DNA from: WHSO01 sp963732875
GTDB lineage: Bacteria; Pseudomonadota; Alphaproteobacteria; SMXQ01
Direction: 5' to 3'
Assembly (NCBI GenBank): GCA_963732875.1
Contig: CAVTBD010000003.1
Span: 682,001-746,000, forward strand
DNA: 64,000 bases
Under the pieces are notes generated by a model, which ran no database searches, was not told where the DNA came from, and saw only the letters and a program-made list of their open reading frames with translations. This document shows positions 26,890-36,028 of this stretch, one piece after another (the first letter of the stretch is position 1; each line of letters starts with the position of its first letter). A program made the translations under genes and the position numbers.

Positions 26890-27978
26890 ATGACCGAATG
26901 CCGCGCCGCGGTCATCACCGCGCACAACCGCCCGCTCGAGATCCGGAAGGTCCGCATGCCGGAGCTGGAGCCGGGCGCGATGCTGGTGAAGATCGTCGCT
27001 TCGACGCTGTGCGGGACCGACGTTCACCGCTGGCACGGGCCGCTGCCCACGGGCGACAGCCTGCCGGTCATCACCGGCCACGAGCCGTGCGGCATCGTCG
27101 CGGAGATCAACGGCGCCAAGACAGATATCCTGGGCAATCCGGTGCGTCCCGGCGACCGCGTGGTGTGGAGCTACGTTTCCTGTGGCTCCTGTTACTATTG
27201 CAGCGTGGCGTTACAGCCCTGCCTGTGCCGCAACCGCATGTCGTGGGGCCACAACCGCGCCGACGAGCACCCCTATCTGCTCGGTAGTTGCGCTGAATAC
27301 ATGTACGTCCCATCGGAATGCCTGATCGTCAAGGTGCCGGAAGAGGTCTCATCGGCTTCGGCGGCGGCCTCGGCCTGCGCCTATCGCACCGTGATGCACG
27401 GCTTCGACCGGCTGGGCGCGATCAAGTCCCATGAGACGGTGCTGGTCCAGGGCAGCGGGCCGCTCGGCAACTTCGCCGCGGCGGTGGCGAAGGATCACGG
27501 CGCCAAGGAGGTGCTGGTGATCGGCGCGCCGGCGCCGCGTCTCGATGTGGCGCGGCGCATGGGCGCCGACGACACGCTCAACATCGAGACGGTGAGCGAC
27601 GCTAGGGACCGCGCCGAATGGGTGAAGCAGCACACCGACGGGCGTGGTGCCGACATCGTCGTCCAGTGCGCGACGGCGAATGCGGTGGCGGAAGGCCTGA
27701 CCATGCTGCGCGACGGCGGGCGCTACGTCAGCATCGGCGTCGGTGGCAAGGACGCGGCGGTCGCCGTCAACCGCATTCCCCAGCAGATCACCTTCCTCAA
27801 CGTGCGCTCGGGCGAGCCGCGTCACTGGCTGCAGGCGATCGACTTCCTGGCCTCGCGGCGCGACCGCTTCCCGTTCGAGGACATGATCAGCGCCAGCTAC
27901 ACACTCGATCAGGTCAACGAGGCGATGGCGGCGATGGCGAGCTTCCAGGTGGTCAAGCCGGTCATCAACATCGGCTGA
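26890..27978 (+). CDS. Zinc-dependent medium-chain alcohol dehydrogenase
   Basis: 362 residues. Catalytic zinc ligands in LCGTDVHRWHG and TGHEPCG; structural-zinc cysteines in SCGSCYYCSVALQPCLC; Rossmann motif VLVQGSGPLGNFAAAVAKDHGA with the GxGxxG-like loop. Belongs to the MDR superfamily. Sits 15 nt after the amidohydrolase and is likely co-transcribed with it. Oxidises an alcohol or reduces an aldehyde/ketone in that pathway; substrate unknown. Confidence 0.9.
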   Translation: MTECRAAVITAHNRPLEIRKVRMPELEPGAMLVKIVASTLCGTDVHRWHGPLPTGDSLPVITGHEPCGIVAEINGAKTDILGNPVRPGDRVVWSYVSCGSCYYCSVALQPCLCRNRMSWGHNRADEHPYLLGSCAEYMYVPSECLIVKVPEEVSSASAAASACAYRTVMHGFDRLGAIKSHETVLVQGSGPLGNFAAAVAKDHGAKEVLVIGAPAPRLDVARRMGADDTLNIETVSDARDRAEWVKQHTDGRGADIVVQCATANAVAEGLTMLRDGGRYVSIGVGGKDAAVAVNRIPQQITFLNVRSGEPRHWLQAIDFLASRRDRFPFEDMISASYTLDQVNEAMAAMASFQVVKPVINIG

Positions 27979-27989
27979 CCGGGGCTGGT

Positions 27990-28934
27990 TTACGCGTCCG
28001 GCCGTCCGGACCCGCCGCCCATCGCCAGCCACGGCGGGCGCATCGGGGTGAGCACGGCCCCGCCCGCGCGCAGCGGGCCGTTGCCGGCATGGAGCGCCGC
28101 CAGCGCCTCGACCCGCAACAGGGCCAATCCGATGCCGTCGCGCGCCGAGCGCATCTCGCCCGCGTCCCTGTCGGTGCCGCCCGCATCGCGGTAGGTGATC
28201 GCCGCGCCGGGTTCCGGTGCCGCGCCCTCGATCTCGACCGGCAGCAGCTGGCGTTTGGCGGTCGCGCGGTAGCGCATGCGCGCGGTCAGCTCCTGGCCGA
28301 CGTAGCAGCCCTTGTCCCAGTCGATGCCGTGGAGTGCGTCGAACCCGTTCTCCATCAGGTAGGCCTTGTCCACGGCGAGGTCGCGGCTGCCGTCGGGCAG
28401 GCCGTTGACCAGGCGCCGGAAGTCGTATTCCTCGGCGTCGGCGCGGGCGAAACCCGCCGATGCCAGCTCGTCGACCGCCTCGCGCGGCAGGATCGCGCGC
28501 GCGCCGATGCCGCCGTAGCGCGGATCGACGTAGCACACGCCGCCCGCGAACGGCCCGGCGCGGCCCTCGAAGCCGACCAGCGAGCGCGCGTCGGCGTCGG
28601 TGCCGATCAGCGCCGCCACCGCCCAGTCCCCGCTGTCGTCCATGATCTCCACTTTGGAGCGGAGCTTGTAGCGGACAAGACGCTGGATCAGGTCGGGGAT
28701 GCGCGCGCGCTCGCAGTCGAGCACGAGCGCGTCCATCAGCTCGATCACGAAGAAATCGTGCAGGTACTTGCCCTGGGGCGTGAGCAGGGCGGCCCACACC
28801 GCGCGCCCGGGCGAGACCCGATCGATGTCGTTGGTGACGAGGCCCTGCAGGAACGGGCGCGCGTCGGCGCCGCGAAGGCTGACGACGCCCCGGTCATCGA
28901 GGACGGCAAAGGATTGCTGGCTATCGGAAAGCAT
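27990..28934 (-). CDS. ygfZ: Folate-binding YgfZ/GcvT-like protein
   Basis: 314 residues. Has the YgfZ hallmark cysteine motif KGCYVGQELTARMRYR, within DWDKGCYVGQE, and the GcvT-like N-terminus FAVLDDRGVVSLRGADARPFLQGLVTNDI. YgfZ proteins use tetrahydrofolate and support repair or assembly of certain iron-sulfur enzymes such as MiaB. The start is ATG 28934 (MLSDSQQSFAVL); the open frame upstream is non-coding in character. Its stop is 11 bp from the stop of the convergent dehydrogenase. Confidence 0.9.
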   Translation of the reverse strand: MLSDSQQSFAVLDDRGVVSLRGADARPFLQGLVTNDIDRVSPGRAVWAALLTPQGKYLHDFFVIELMDALVLDCERARIPDLIQRLVRYKLRSKVEIMDDSGDWAVAALIGTDADARSLVGFEGRAGPFAGGVCYVDPRYGGIGARAILPREAVDELASAGFARADAEEYDFRRLVNGLPDGSRDLAVDKAYLMENGFDALHGIDWDKGCYVGQELTARMRYRATAKRQLLPVEIEGAAPEPGAAITYRDAGGTDRDAGEMRSARDGIGLALLRVEALAALHAGNGPLRAGGAVLTPMRPPWLAMGGGSGRPDA

Positions 28935-29040
28935 GGATCGGTGGGCTCCGGGCGCATTATGGCGCGAAACGCGTGCGTTGTCAGGTAATTGCCCGAAAAG
29001 GCGCTGGCAAGGGGTCGGGGGGCGCCGTATAACCCGGGCG

Positions 29041-30102
29041 ATGCGGATTCTGTTCGTGACCTCCACCCGGATCGGCGACGCCGTGCTGTCGTCGGGGCTG
29101 CTGCACCACCTCGTCACGGCCCATCCGGGGGCCGCCGTCACGGTCGCCTGCGGCCCGCCGGCGGCACCCCTGTTCGAGGCGGTGCCGGGGCTGGAACGGC
29201 TCATCGTCATGGCCAAGAAGCGCCATGCCGGCCACTGGTTCCGCCTGTGGGGCCAGACCGCGGGCACGTGGTGGGACAGGATCGTGGACGTGCGCGGCTC
29301 GCCCATCACGATGCTGCTGCCGCACCGCTGGCGGCGCTCGTGGCGCTCGGTGAAAACGCCGGAGCACCGCGTCATGCAGGTCTCGCGCCTGATCGGCCTC
29401 GATCAACCCGCCGCGCCCTACCTCTATGTCGCCGAGCGCCACCGCGAAGCGGCCGCGAAGCTGTTGCCAGCAGGCACGCCGGTACTGGCGCTCGGGCCCA
29501 CCGCCAACTGGCCCGGCAAGGAATGGCCCATCGACCGCTTCGTGGAACTGGCGCGTCGCCTGACCGCGCCCGCAGGCCCGCTCGCGGGTGCCCGCATCGC
29601 CGTATTCGGCGCGCCCAATGAGCGCAAGACGGCCGAGCCGCTCTTGGCCGCGCTCGCCGGGCCGAGCCTGATCGACCTCGCCGGCAGGACCGAGCTGATG
29701 ACCGCGTTCGCCTGCCTCGAACGGGCAAGGCTCTACATCGGCAACGATTCCGGGCTGATGCACATGGCCGCCGCCTCGGGCGCGCCGACGCTGGGCCTGT
29801 TCGGGCCGAGCCCGGACCTGCATTATGCGCCCTACGGGCCCGACTGCGCCGTGGCGCGCACGCCCGAGAGCTACGAGGAGCTGATGCCGCCCGGCTTCGA
29901 CGTCAACATCACCCACACGCTGATGGGCAACCTCGCCATCGACACGGTGGAGCAGGCGGCGCGCGCCCTGGTCGCGCGCACGGGGGCGCTGATGCGCGTG
30001 TCCCGCGCAGCGGCCCCGTTCTCGCCCGAAGGAGCGCTGGGAACGCGTGTGCCGCCAGGGGAATGGCGGACGCGCGGGCAAAGAGGATTACCATGCGGGT
30101 GA
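29041..30102 (+). CDS. Glycosyltransferase family 9 (heptosyltransferase-like)
   Basis: 353 residues. N-terminus MRILFVTSTRIGDAVLSSGLLHHL is the GT9 ADP-heptose-transferase type; the donor site appears as LALGPTANWPGKEWPIDRFVELA and YIGNDSGLMHMAAASGAPTLGLFGPS. A cytoplasmic-face enzyme of lipopolysaccharide core assembly by family. First of a run of overlapping genes (next start at 30093). Divergent from ygfZ. Confidence 0.9.
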   Translation: MRILFVTSTRIGDAVLSSGLLHHLVTAHPGAAVTVACGPPAAPLFEAVPGLERLIVMAKKRHAGHWFRLWGQTAGTWWDRIVDVRGSPITMLLPHRWRRSWRSVKTPEHRVMQVSRLIGLDQPAAPYLYVAERHREAAAKLLPAGTPVLALGPTANWPGKEWPIDRFVELARRLTAPAGPLAGARIAVFGAPNERKTAEPLLAALAGPSLIDLAGRTELMTAFACLERARLYIGNDSGLMHMAAASGAPTLGLFGPSPDLHYAPYGPDCAVARTPESYEELMPPGFDVNITHTLMGNLAIDTVEQAARALVARTGALMRVSRAAAPFSPEGALGTRVPPGEWRTRGQRGLPCG

Positions 30103-31133
30103 TGCAGGTGATGGCGGGTGCGCCCCACGGCGGCGCCGAGGCGTTCTTCGAGCGCCTCGTTGCGGCGCTCCACGACGCAGGCCTCGACCAGCGCGCGGTG
30201 ATCCGCCGCGATGCCGCGCGCGCTGCGCGGCTGCGCGCGGGCGGCGTCGACGTGCACGAGCTCGCTTTCGGCGGCGGGATCGACATGCGCTCCCGGCCCG
30301 GGATGCGGCGCGAGGTCGCTCAGTGGCGTCCCGACGTGGTGCTGAGCTGGATGAGCCGCGCTACCGGTTTCGTGCCCGGCCGCGGCTTCCGCCGGGCCCA
30401 TCCGTTCGTCCACGTGGGCCGGCTCGGCGGCCATTACCCGCTCAGGCATTACCAGAACTGTGACTGGCTGATCGCCAACACCGAGGGCGTCGCGGGCTAT
30501 CTTCGCGCCTGCGGCTGGCCCACGTCGCGCACCCGGGTGATCCCGAATTTCGTCGAGGCCGCCGACGTGCCCGCCCGCGCGCGTGCCGCCGAAAGCACCC
30601 CGGAGGGCGTGCCGCTGGTGCTCGCCATGGGGCGGCTCCATGCCAACAAGGGCTTCGACGTGCTGATCCGCGCCCTCGCCCGGGCGCCAGAGGCTTGGCT
30701 GTGGCTCGCGGGCGCGGGGCCGGAGGAGGGTGCGCTGCGCCGCCTCGCCGAATCGGAGGGTGTCGCCGCGCGGGTGCGGTTCCTCGGCTGGCGCGACGAC
30801 GTAGCCGAGCTCTACCGCGCCGCCGATCTCTACGTGTGCGCGTCGCGCTTCGAGCCGCTCGGCAACGTGGTGCTGGAGGCCTGGGCCTACGGCGTGCCGG
30901 TGGTGGCGGCCAGCGCCGCCGGGCCGGTCGAGCTGATCGCCGACGGCGACAGCGGCCTTTTGGTGCCGGTCGACGACGCCGATGCGCTCGGCGCCGCGAT
31001 CGCGCGGCTCGCCGCCGACCGGGCGCTGGCGGCGCGGCTCGCCGAGGCCGGGCATGCCGCCCACGAAAAGGGCTTCACCCGCGCCGCCGTGGTCGCGGCC
31101 TATCTCGACTTCTTCCGCGAGGTGACGAACTGA
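30093..31133 (+). CDS. Glycosyltransferase family 4 (GT-B)
   Basis: 346 residues. N-terminal GGAEAFFERLVAALHDAG and C-terminal donor-binding domain VLAMGRLHANKGFDVLIRALA, ASRFEPLGNVVLEAWAYGVPVVA, and GPVELI, with the E-x7-E motif of retaining GT4 enzymes. Start ATG 30093 chosen for its AGAGGAT site; ATG 30063 is also possible. Overlaps the GT9 gene by 10 nt. Probably adds a sugar to LPS or another surface glycan. Confidence 0.9.
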   Translation: MRVMQVMAGAPHGGAEAFFERLVAALHDAGLDQRAVIRRDAARAARLRAGGVDVHELAFGGGIDMRSRPGMRREVAQWRPDVVLSWMSRATGFVPGRGFRRAHPFVHVGRLGGHYPLRHYQNCDWLIANTEGVAGYLRACGWPTSRTRVIPNFVEAADVPARARAAESTPEGVPLVLAMGRLHANKGFDVLIRALARAPEAWLWLAGAGPEEGALRRLAESEGVAARVRFLGWRDDVAELYRAADLYVCASRFEPLGNVVLEAWAYGVPVVAASAAGPVELIADGDSGLLVPVDDADALGAAIARLAADRALAARLAEAGHAAHEKGFTRAAVVAAYLDFFREVTN

Positions 31134-31134
31134 T

Positions 31135-32898
31135 ATGTGCGGGATCGCGGGATATATGGTGCGAGAAGGTGGCCATTTTGGCGACGGCGTGCTCGATGCC
31201 TTCGCCGGCGCGCTTGCCCATCGCGGCCCCGACGGTGAGGGACGCTTCGCCAGCGACGGCGTCGGCTTCGTCCACCGCCGCCTCGCCATCATCGACCTCG
31301 CCACCGGCGACCAGCCCATGGCGGGGCCGGGCGGCACCCAGCTCGTCGCCAATGGCGAGATCTACAATTACCGGGAGCTGCGCCGCGACTTCGGCGAGGA
31401 CCGTTTCCACACGCGCTCGGACTGCGAGCCGGTGCTGCACGCCTATGCCCGCGACGGGCTCGACTTCGCGAAGGCGCTGCGTGGCATGTACGCGCTCGCG
31501 ATCTTCGATCCGGCCGAGGGCCGCCTGGTGCTGGCGCGCGACCCGTTCGGCATCAAGCCGCTCTACTACGCCGAGACCGCCGCGGGCTTCGCCTTCGCCT
31601 CCGAGCCGCAGGCATTGATCCGCGCCGGGCTGGTGGCGCCCGCCGTGAATGTGCGCGCGCGCGCCGAGCTGCTGCAGCTCCAGTTCACCACCGGCGCCGA
31701 CACCATCTTCGAAGGCATCCACCGCGTGCTGCCGGGCGAAACCCTGGTGGTGGCGGGCGGGCGCGTGATCGAGCGCCGCCACGTCGATGCCCTGCCCGAA
31801 GGCGGGCCCGAGGAGATTTCCGAGGCCGACGCGCTCAGGCGCCTCGACGGCGCGCTCGCCGATTCGGTCAAGGTGCACCAGCTCTCCGACGTGCCCTATG
31901 GCATGTTCCTGTCGGGCGGCAACGATTCGTCGGCGGTGCTGGCGCTGATGGCGCGGCTCAACCCGGCGCCGGTGCTGGCCTTCACCTGCGGCTTCGACGA
32001 CGCGAGCGTCGCCGACGAGCGCGAGCATGCCCACGCCATCGCCGAATCCTGTGGCGCGCGCCACGTCGAGGTCGGCTTCTCGGCAAGCGACTTCTGGGCG
32101 CTGCTGCCGCGCGTGGCCGCAGCCATGGACGATCCCGCCGCCGACTACGCCACGCTGCCAAGCTGGAAGCTCGCCGAGGTGGCGCGGCGCGAGGTCAAGG
32201 TGGTGCTGGCGGGCGAGGGCGGCGACGAGCTGTTCGCCGGCTACGGCCGCTACCGCTCGGTGGTGCGGCCGTGGTGGCGCGGGCGGCGCGCCATGCGCTC
32301 GCGCGGCATCTTCGACGGGCTCGGCATACTGACCGCCGACGTCGCGGGCTGGCGCCTCGGCATCGAGGCGGCCGAGGCGACCCGGCGCCGGGCCGGCGAA
32401 AGCGCCCTGCAGCTCGCCCAGGCGGTGGACTGCGCCGACTGGCTGCCCCACGACCTGCTGATCAAGCTCGACCGCTGCCTGATGGCCCACGGGCTCGAGG
32501 GGCGCACGCCGTTCCTCGATCCGGTGGTGGCCGCCGCCGCGTTCCGCCTGCCCGACCGGCTCAAGGTGCGCGAGGGCACCGGCAAGTGGCTGCTGCGCAA
32601 GTGGCTCGACGGGGTGCTGCCGGAAGCCCACCCGTTCGAGCGCAAGCGCGGCTTCACCGTGCCGGTCGCCGCCTGGATCGCCGCCGAGGGCGCCCGCCTC
32701 GGGCCGCTGGTCGCGGCCCAGGCCGGCATCGGGGAGATCGCGCGCGCCATCGACGTGCGCCGCCTGTTCGCCCAGGGCGGCAGCAAGCGGGCGGGGTTTG
32801 CATGCTGGACGCTTCTGTTCTACGCATTGTGGCACCGCGCCCATATCGAGGGGCGCGCGCCCGAGGGGGACGTGTTCGACACGTTGAGCGCCACATGA
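31135..32898 (+). CDS. asnB: Asparagine synthase (glutamine-hydrolysing)
   Basis: 587 residues. MCGIAGY places the glutaminase nucleophile at Cys2; ATP-pyrophosphatase loop FLSGGNDSSAVLALM; C-terminal synthase features GEGGDELFAGYGRYR and EGRTPFLDP. The canonical PP-loop usually reads SGGLDSS; here it is SGGNDSS. It is 1 nt after the GT4 gene and overlaps pyrC by 4 nt (ATGA). In glycan clusters, such enzymes often amidate a sugar or amino-acid substituent, so the role may be either asparagine synthesis or glycan modification. Confidence 0.87.
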   Translation: MCGIAGYMVREGGHFGDGVLDAFAGALAHRGPDGEGRFASDGVGFVHRRLAIIDLATGDQPMAGPGGTQLVANGEIYNYRELRRDFGEDRFHTRSDCEPVLHAYARDGLDFAKALRGMYALAIFDPAEGRLVLARDPFGIKPLYYAETAAGFAFASEPQALIRAGLVAPAVNVRARAELLQLQFTTGADTIFEGIHRVLPGETLVVAGGRVIERRHVDALPEGGPEEISEADALRRLDGALADSVKVHQLSDVPYGMFLSGGNDSSAVLALMARLNPAPVLAFTCGFDDASVADEREHAHAIAESCGARHVEVGFSASDFWALLPRVAAAMDDPAADYATLPSWKLAEVARREVKVVLAGEGGDELFAGYGRYRSVVRPWWRGRRAMRSRGIFDGLGILTADVAGWRLGIEAAEATRRRAGESALQLAQAVDCADWLPHDLLIKLDRCLMAHGLEGRTPFLDPVVAAAAFRLPDRLKVREGTGKWLLRKWLDGVLPEAHPFERKRGFTVPVAAWIAAEGARLGPLVAAQAGIGEIARAIDVRRLFAQGGSKRAGFACWTLLFYALWHRAHIEGRAPEGDVFDTLSAT

Positions 32899-33950
32899 CC
32901 GACGCCCGCCTGACCATCCGCCGCCCCGACGACTGGCACGTGCACCTGCGCGACGGCGACATGCTGGCCCGGGTGCTGCCCGAGACCGCGCGCGTGTTCG
33001 GCCGCGCCATCGTCATGCCCAACCTGGCGCCGCCGGTGACGACCGTGAAGGACGCCGCCGCCTACCGCAACCGCATCAACAGATGCGTCAAGGGCGCCCG
33101 GTTCACGCCCTTGATGACGCTCTACCTCACCGATACCACCGATCCCGAGGAGGTCGAGAAGGGCTTCCGCTCGGGCGTCGTCGTCGCCTGCAAGCTCTAT
33201 CCCGCCCACGCCACCACCAACGCGGCCCACGGCGTCACCGACATCAGGAACATCTACCCGGTGCTCGCGCGCATGGAGCAGGTCAACCTGCCGTTGCTGG
33301 TGCACGGCGAGGTGACCGACGCCGAGGTCGACGTGTTCGACCGCGAGCAGGTGTTCATCGAGCGCGTTCTGGTACCCGTGATGCGCGACTTCCCGTCGCT
33401 GCGCGTCGTGTTCGAGCACATCACGACGCGCGAGGCGGTCGCCTTCGTCACCGAGAGCCGCCACGGAATCGCCGCGACCATCACGCCGCACCACCTGATG
33501 ATCAACCGCAACGCCATGTTCCGGGGCGGCCTCCGGCCCCATGCCTATTGCCTGCCGGTCGCCAAGCGCGAGGTGCATCGCCTCGCGCTGCGCAAGGCGG
33601 CGACGTCGGGCAATCCCCGGTTTTTCCTCGGCACCGATTCCGCGCCCCATGCGGCGGCGGCCAAGGAATTGGCGTGCGGCTGCGCCGGCATCTACAACGC
33701 GCCGGTCGCGATCGCGGCCTATGCCACGGTGTTCGAGCAGGAGGGCGCGCTGCCCAAGCTGGAAAACTTCGCCTCCCATTTCGGCGCCGAGTTCTACGGC
33801 CTGCCCGTCAACGAGGACACGCTGATCCTCGAGCGCGCGCCGTTCACCGTGCCCGAGCGCATGGGCGAGCTGGTGCCGTTCCTCGCGGGCGAGACGCTGG
33901 ACTGGCGCGTCGCCGGCCTTGGCGCCCCGCAGAAAGGGCCCGTCCTGTGA
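32895..33950 (+). CDS. pyrC: Dihydroorotase, homodimeric type
   Basis: 351 residues; closes carbamoyl-aspartate to dihydroorotate in pyrimidine synthesis. Zinc ligands in the HVH of DDWHVHLRDGDML; carboxylated-lysine region ACKLYPAHATTN; His in LLVHGEVTD and FEHITTREA; catalytic Asp in LGTDSAPH. Length matches the E. coli-type PyrC. Overlaps asnB and the following reductase gene by 4 nt each, so it is translated within one polycistron. Confidence 0.95.
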   Translation: MTDARLTIRRPDDWHVHLRDGDMLARVLPETARVFGRAIVMPNLAPPVTTVKDAAAYRNRINRCVKGARFTPLMTLYLTDTTDPEEVEKGFRSGVVVACKLYPAHATTNAAHGVTDIRNIYPVLARMEQVNLPLLVHGEVTDAEVDVFDREQVFIERVLVPVMRDFPSLRVVFEHITTREAVAFVTESRHGIAATITPHHLMINRNAMFRGGLRPHAYCLPVAKREVHRLALRKAATSGNPRFFLGTDSAPHAAAAKELACGCAGIYNAPVAIAAYATVFEQEGALPKLENFASHFGAEFYGLPVNEDTLILERAPFTVPERMGELVPFLAGETLDWRVAGLGAPQKGPVL

Positions 33951-34961
33951 GCGTTCCCGACGCCTTCCGCGCGTTCTACCTGGATAAGGTCCAAAGAAGG
34001 GGGAGACGACAAGCCGGTCGGCCGTCTCGGCGAGGTGCCCGCGCGCGTGCTGCCCGCGGGCGACGTGACGATCCGCGTCGCGCATTCCACCATCAACTAC
34101 AAGGATGCGATGATGGTGAAGGGCGTCGGCTACCGCATCAAGGATTTCCCGTTCGTGCCGGGCGTCGACCTCGCAGGCACCGTGATCGACTCGGAGAGCC
34201 CCGCCTTCAGGGAAGGCGATGCGGTGGTGCTCAACGGCTATGGCGCGGGCGAGTTCTTCGCCGGCGGCTATGCGGCCTACGCGCGTGCGAAATCCGACTG
34301 GCTGGTGCCTGTGCCGAAGGGCTGGACCACGGCGGACTGCATGGCCATCGGCACCGCCGGCATGAGCGCCATGATCGCCATCCTCGAGCTCGAGAAGAAC
34401 GGCGTGGTGCCGGGCAAGGGGCCGGTGCTCGTGACCGGCGCGGCGGGCGGGGTCGGCTCCATGTCGGTGGCGATGCTCGCGGCCATGGGTCATCGCGTGA
34501 TCGCGTCCACCGGCCGCCCCGAGGAGGCGAACTACCTCAAATCGCTCGGCGCCGCCGAGATCGCGCCGCGCGCCGAGTTCGAGAACGGCCCCGACCGGCC
34601 CATGCTGGCCAAGCGCTTCGCCGGCGCCATCGACGCGGTCGGCGGCAAGACGCTCTCGACCATCATCTCCTCCATGGACGAGCGTGGCGTGATCGCCTCG
34701 TGCGGTCTTGCCGGCGGCAACAGCTTCACCGCCTCCCTGATCCCGTTCTTCCTGCGCGGCGTGCGCCTGATCGGGGTCGAGGGCGGCCACGGCCCCATTG
34801 AGGAGCGGCGCGCGGTCTGGGCCCGGATTCCCGAGGTTCTCAGCCGCGAGCGGCTCGCCGCCATGACCACCACGGCGCCTTTGGCCGAGCTTCCGGCGCT
34901 CGCCGACCAAATCCTCGCCGGGCGCGTGCGCGGGCGCGTCGTGATCGACGTCAATGCCTGA
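33947..34961 (+). CDS. AcuI/YhdH-type quinone oxidoreductase-like acrylyl-CoA reductase, frameshifted
   Basis: MDR-family NADPH reductase without the zinc ligands. Visible: AHSTINYKDAMMVKG, FVPGVDLAGTVIDS, VLVTGAAGGVGSMSVAMLAAMGH (nucleotide loop) and FFLRGVRLIGVEGGHGP. GTG 33947 overlaps the pyrC stop and reads MSVPDAFRAFYLDKVQ. A shift around 33985-34005, next to a GGGGG run, moves the remainder to another frame. About 337 residues after repair. AcuI enzymes reduce acryloyl-CoA; the natural substrate here is unproven. Confidence 0.85.
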
Positions 34962-35029
34962 GCCGGCATTGGATTCAAGCCGTGACTTGGTCTAACGTGA
35001 TCCGGTCCATTGGCGGAGGAAGGGCGCAT

Positions 35030-35242
35030 ATGCCGCCGATTTCCCAATTCCTGATCGTTGCCGGCCTCGTTTCCGGCCTTGGCGCCTGCGAGTCGCTTGG
35101 CCCGCCGCCGGTGCGCATCGTCGCCTATACGCCGGTGTCGACCTACTGCTATGTCTCGCTTGCGAATCGGGAATGCTACCGTGACCCCGTCGCGGGCCAG
35201 GACTACCGGTTGGCGGGCACCCGTCCGACCGAGCCGCGATGA
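35030..35242 (+). CDS. Small outer-membrane-type lipoprotein
   Basis: 70 residues. ATG 35030 follows GGAGGA and gives a lipoprotein signal MPPISQFLIVAGLVSGLGAC, with the lipobox LGAC and lipidated Cys20. The mature part is short with four more residues of interest (CYVSLANRECYR, possible disulfide). Overlaps the Sel1 gene by 4 nt. Function unknown. Confidence 0.65.
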   Translation: MPPISQFLIVAGLVSGLGACESLGPPPVRIVAYTPVSTYCYVSLANRECYRDPVAGQDYRLAGTRPTEPR

Positions 35243-35991
35243 CCAGAATTCGGCGCCGTGCCGGCGTCCTCGCCGGCCTGTTCCTGTTTCTTGCCTGTAT
35301 CCCGGCGCGCGCCGCCGACCAGGTGCCGGTACCGCACGGCTACATCGAGACCATGCAGTGGTACGCCAGGGCCGCCGAGGCGGGCGATCCCCAGGCGCAG
35401 TATCTCTACGGCGAAATCCTGCAGCGCGGCCTGCGCGGGAAGGCTGACCGCAAGGCCGCCGCCGACTGGTTCGAGAAGGCGGCCAAGCAGGGTCACGGTC
35501 TCGCCGCCTACGCGCTCGGCCGCGCCTACGAATCCGGCATGGGGCGTCCGCGCGACCTCGCCAAGGCCGCCGAATGGTATAGCGTCGCCGCCAAGAAGGG
35601 GGTGCCGGCGGCGCTCCACAACCTCGCGCGCCTGACCGAGACCGGCAACGGCGTGAAGCAGAACCTCGCCCAGGCCGCGATCTACTACCGCGCGGCGGCG
35701 GAGGGCGGCGTCGCCGCCGCAGCCTACAACCTCGGGCTTCTCTATCAGCAGGGCCGCGGCGTGCCCAAGGACCTGCTGCAGGCATGGGCCTGGTTCAGCC
35801 GCGCGGCGCAGAACCACTATGCCGCCGCGATCGGCCCGCGCGATGCAATCCACAAGGAGTTGAACGAGGCTGACCGCGCCAAGGCCCTCGGCATACTCCA
35901 CGAGATCGAGGGCAAGAGCGTGCCCGCCGGGACCGGGCCGGCGTCGGACGCCGGGCGCTCGTCGAAGCCGGCGACCAAGCCCAAGTCCTAG
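35239..35991 (+). CDS. Secreted Sel1-like repeat protein
   Basis: 250 residues. Signal peptide to about residue 25 (LACIPARAADQV). Then at least four Sel1-type helical repeats of about 36 residues, recognisable by AAEAGDPQAQYLYGEILQRG, AAKQGHGLAAYALGRAYESG, AAKKGVPAALHNLARLTETG and AAEGGVAAAAYNLGLLYQQG. Solenoid scaffold in the periplasm. Low-complexity tail rich in Ser, Lys and Pro. Translationally coupled to the upstream lipoprotein. Specific role unknown. Confidence 0.85.
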   Translation: MTRIRRRAGVLAGLFLFLACIPARAADQVPVPHGYIETMQWYARAAEAGDPQAQYLYGEILQRGLRGKADRKAAADWFEKAAKQGHGLAAYALGRAYESGMGRPRDLAKAAEWYSVAAKKGVPAALHNLARLTETGNGVKQNLAQAAIYYRAAAEGGVAAAAYNLGLLYQQGRGVPKDLLQAWAWFSRAAQNHYAAAIGPRDAIHKELNEADRAKALGILHEIEGKSVPAGTGPASDAGRSSKPATKPKS

Positions 35992-36028
35992 GTCAGGTCC
36001 TGGGCCAGGTCTTGGGGGCCGGACGCCT

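Noticed and set aside
31135..32898. Second NAGGN amidotransferase
   Set aside because: It is AsnB-like but not next to an ngg-type gene; its neighbours are glycosyltransferases and pyrC.
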